The notes beneath the pieces are model-generated. The model searched no databases. It saw only the letters and a list, made by a program, of their open reading frames with translations, and had not been told where the DNA came from. Made by a program: the position numbers and the translations under genes. Positions 63,621-64,000 of a stretch of DNA of 64,000 bases are shown piece by piece (the first letter of the stretch is position 1; each line of letters opens with the position of its first letter). This DNA is from Dendrophyllia cribrosa (lineage: Eukaryota; Cnidaria; Anthozoa; Scleractinia; Dendrophylliidae), in assembly GCA_024195265.1 (NCBI GenBank), contig JAJLRJ010000001.1, forward strand, positions 61,065,789-61,129,788. The letters run 5' to 3'.

Positions 63621-64000
63621 TTCGTCCAAAAATCGATCTTGATTCAGTGAAAAATGACAGGTATTTTTAGTGCTTATGCAAGATGTCCGAGGTTTTGTTA
63701 ACTTAATATATATCGTGGCCTTAGTACACTAAACAACGTTTTACAAAAGCTCGAGGTGTGCAGAGAGGAATATCGGCGCAAAGATGAAATCTGGTAAGGA
63801 ATTGATCATCGATTGCAATATGTGAGGAATTCTTCTGGCGGCGTGCCATCTTGTAGCGTAGAAATCGTGCGCGCAATGTTCAGTTGTTATGTTGTACGTT
63901 TTGTTTTACCGCTGACAGTCAAAAACCTAATCCTTTGCTTTATACAAAAGCACAGCTGATTCCTTGTCCGACTTTATGAAATATAAAGATAATTAACGGT
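63621..64000. other. no gene seen
   Basis: AT-rich sequence to the window end without supported features. Confidence 0.4.

Overview
The window is eukaryotic nuclear DNA: AT-rich, with GT-AG introns of conserved phase, long repeat-filled introns and many kinds of transposon. The protein families and repeats (Sen1/senataxin helicase, SLC22 carrier, rhodopsin-like GPCR relic, KIAA1958/ZMYM-like relic, Penelope-like elements, a Ngaro-like tyrosine-recombinase retroelement, Harbinger and Tc1/pogo derivatives) suggest a cnidarian, most likely an anthozoan such as a stony coral. The species is inference only; nothing looks prokaryotic.

Positions 350-33301 (+) hold the 3' part of a senataxin-type RNA/DNA helicase gene whose 5' end lies outside the window. 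Nineteen exons join with matching phases and no stop, giving about 1,946 residues. They include a SUMO-interaction-like motif in the linker, all SF1B helicase motifs (GPPGTGKS, VIVDEA, GDPEQLPPT, QYRMHPEI, VDGFQGREKD, NVALTRARHA) and a C-terminal tail of roughly 700 residues carried on one exon. A possible alternative last exon lies at 27892-27945. The introns are packed with repeats: trinucleotide microsatellites, LINE fragments, a Harbinger derivative, several MITEs, a 796-bp-armed inverted repeat and a 150-bp-armed palindrome.

Positions 33.3-51 kb hold mobile-element debris and pseudogenes: a RecQ-like helicase relic, a CCHC ORF1/gag-like relic, Penelope-like long terminal repeats with hammerhead-ribozyme-like cores, a roughly 5-kb Ngaro/PAT-like element, two GIY-YIG fragments of Penelope-like elements, a decayed class A GPCR and a decayed KIAA1958-like gene. 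The Ngaro-like element has A1-B1A2-B2 split direct repeats, a two-exon gag-like gene and a 96-bp satellite inside its intron.

Positions 51872-60671 (-) hold a complete nine-exon SLC22-family transporter gene (526 residues) that looks intact. Its introns carry two MITE copies that look identical, a tRNA-derived SINE and a Tc1-like relic.

Positions 60.7-64 kb are repeats: a pogo/Tigger-like end with two nested elements flanked by TTA duplications, and a common G-rich repeat. The two intact host genes show no functional link; they run convergently, separated by the mobile-element region.
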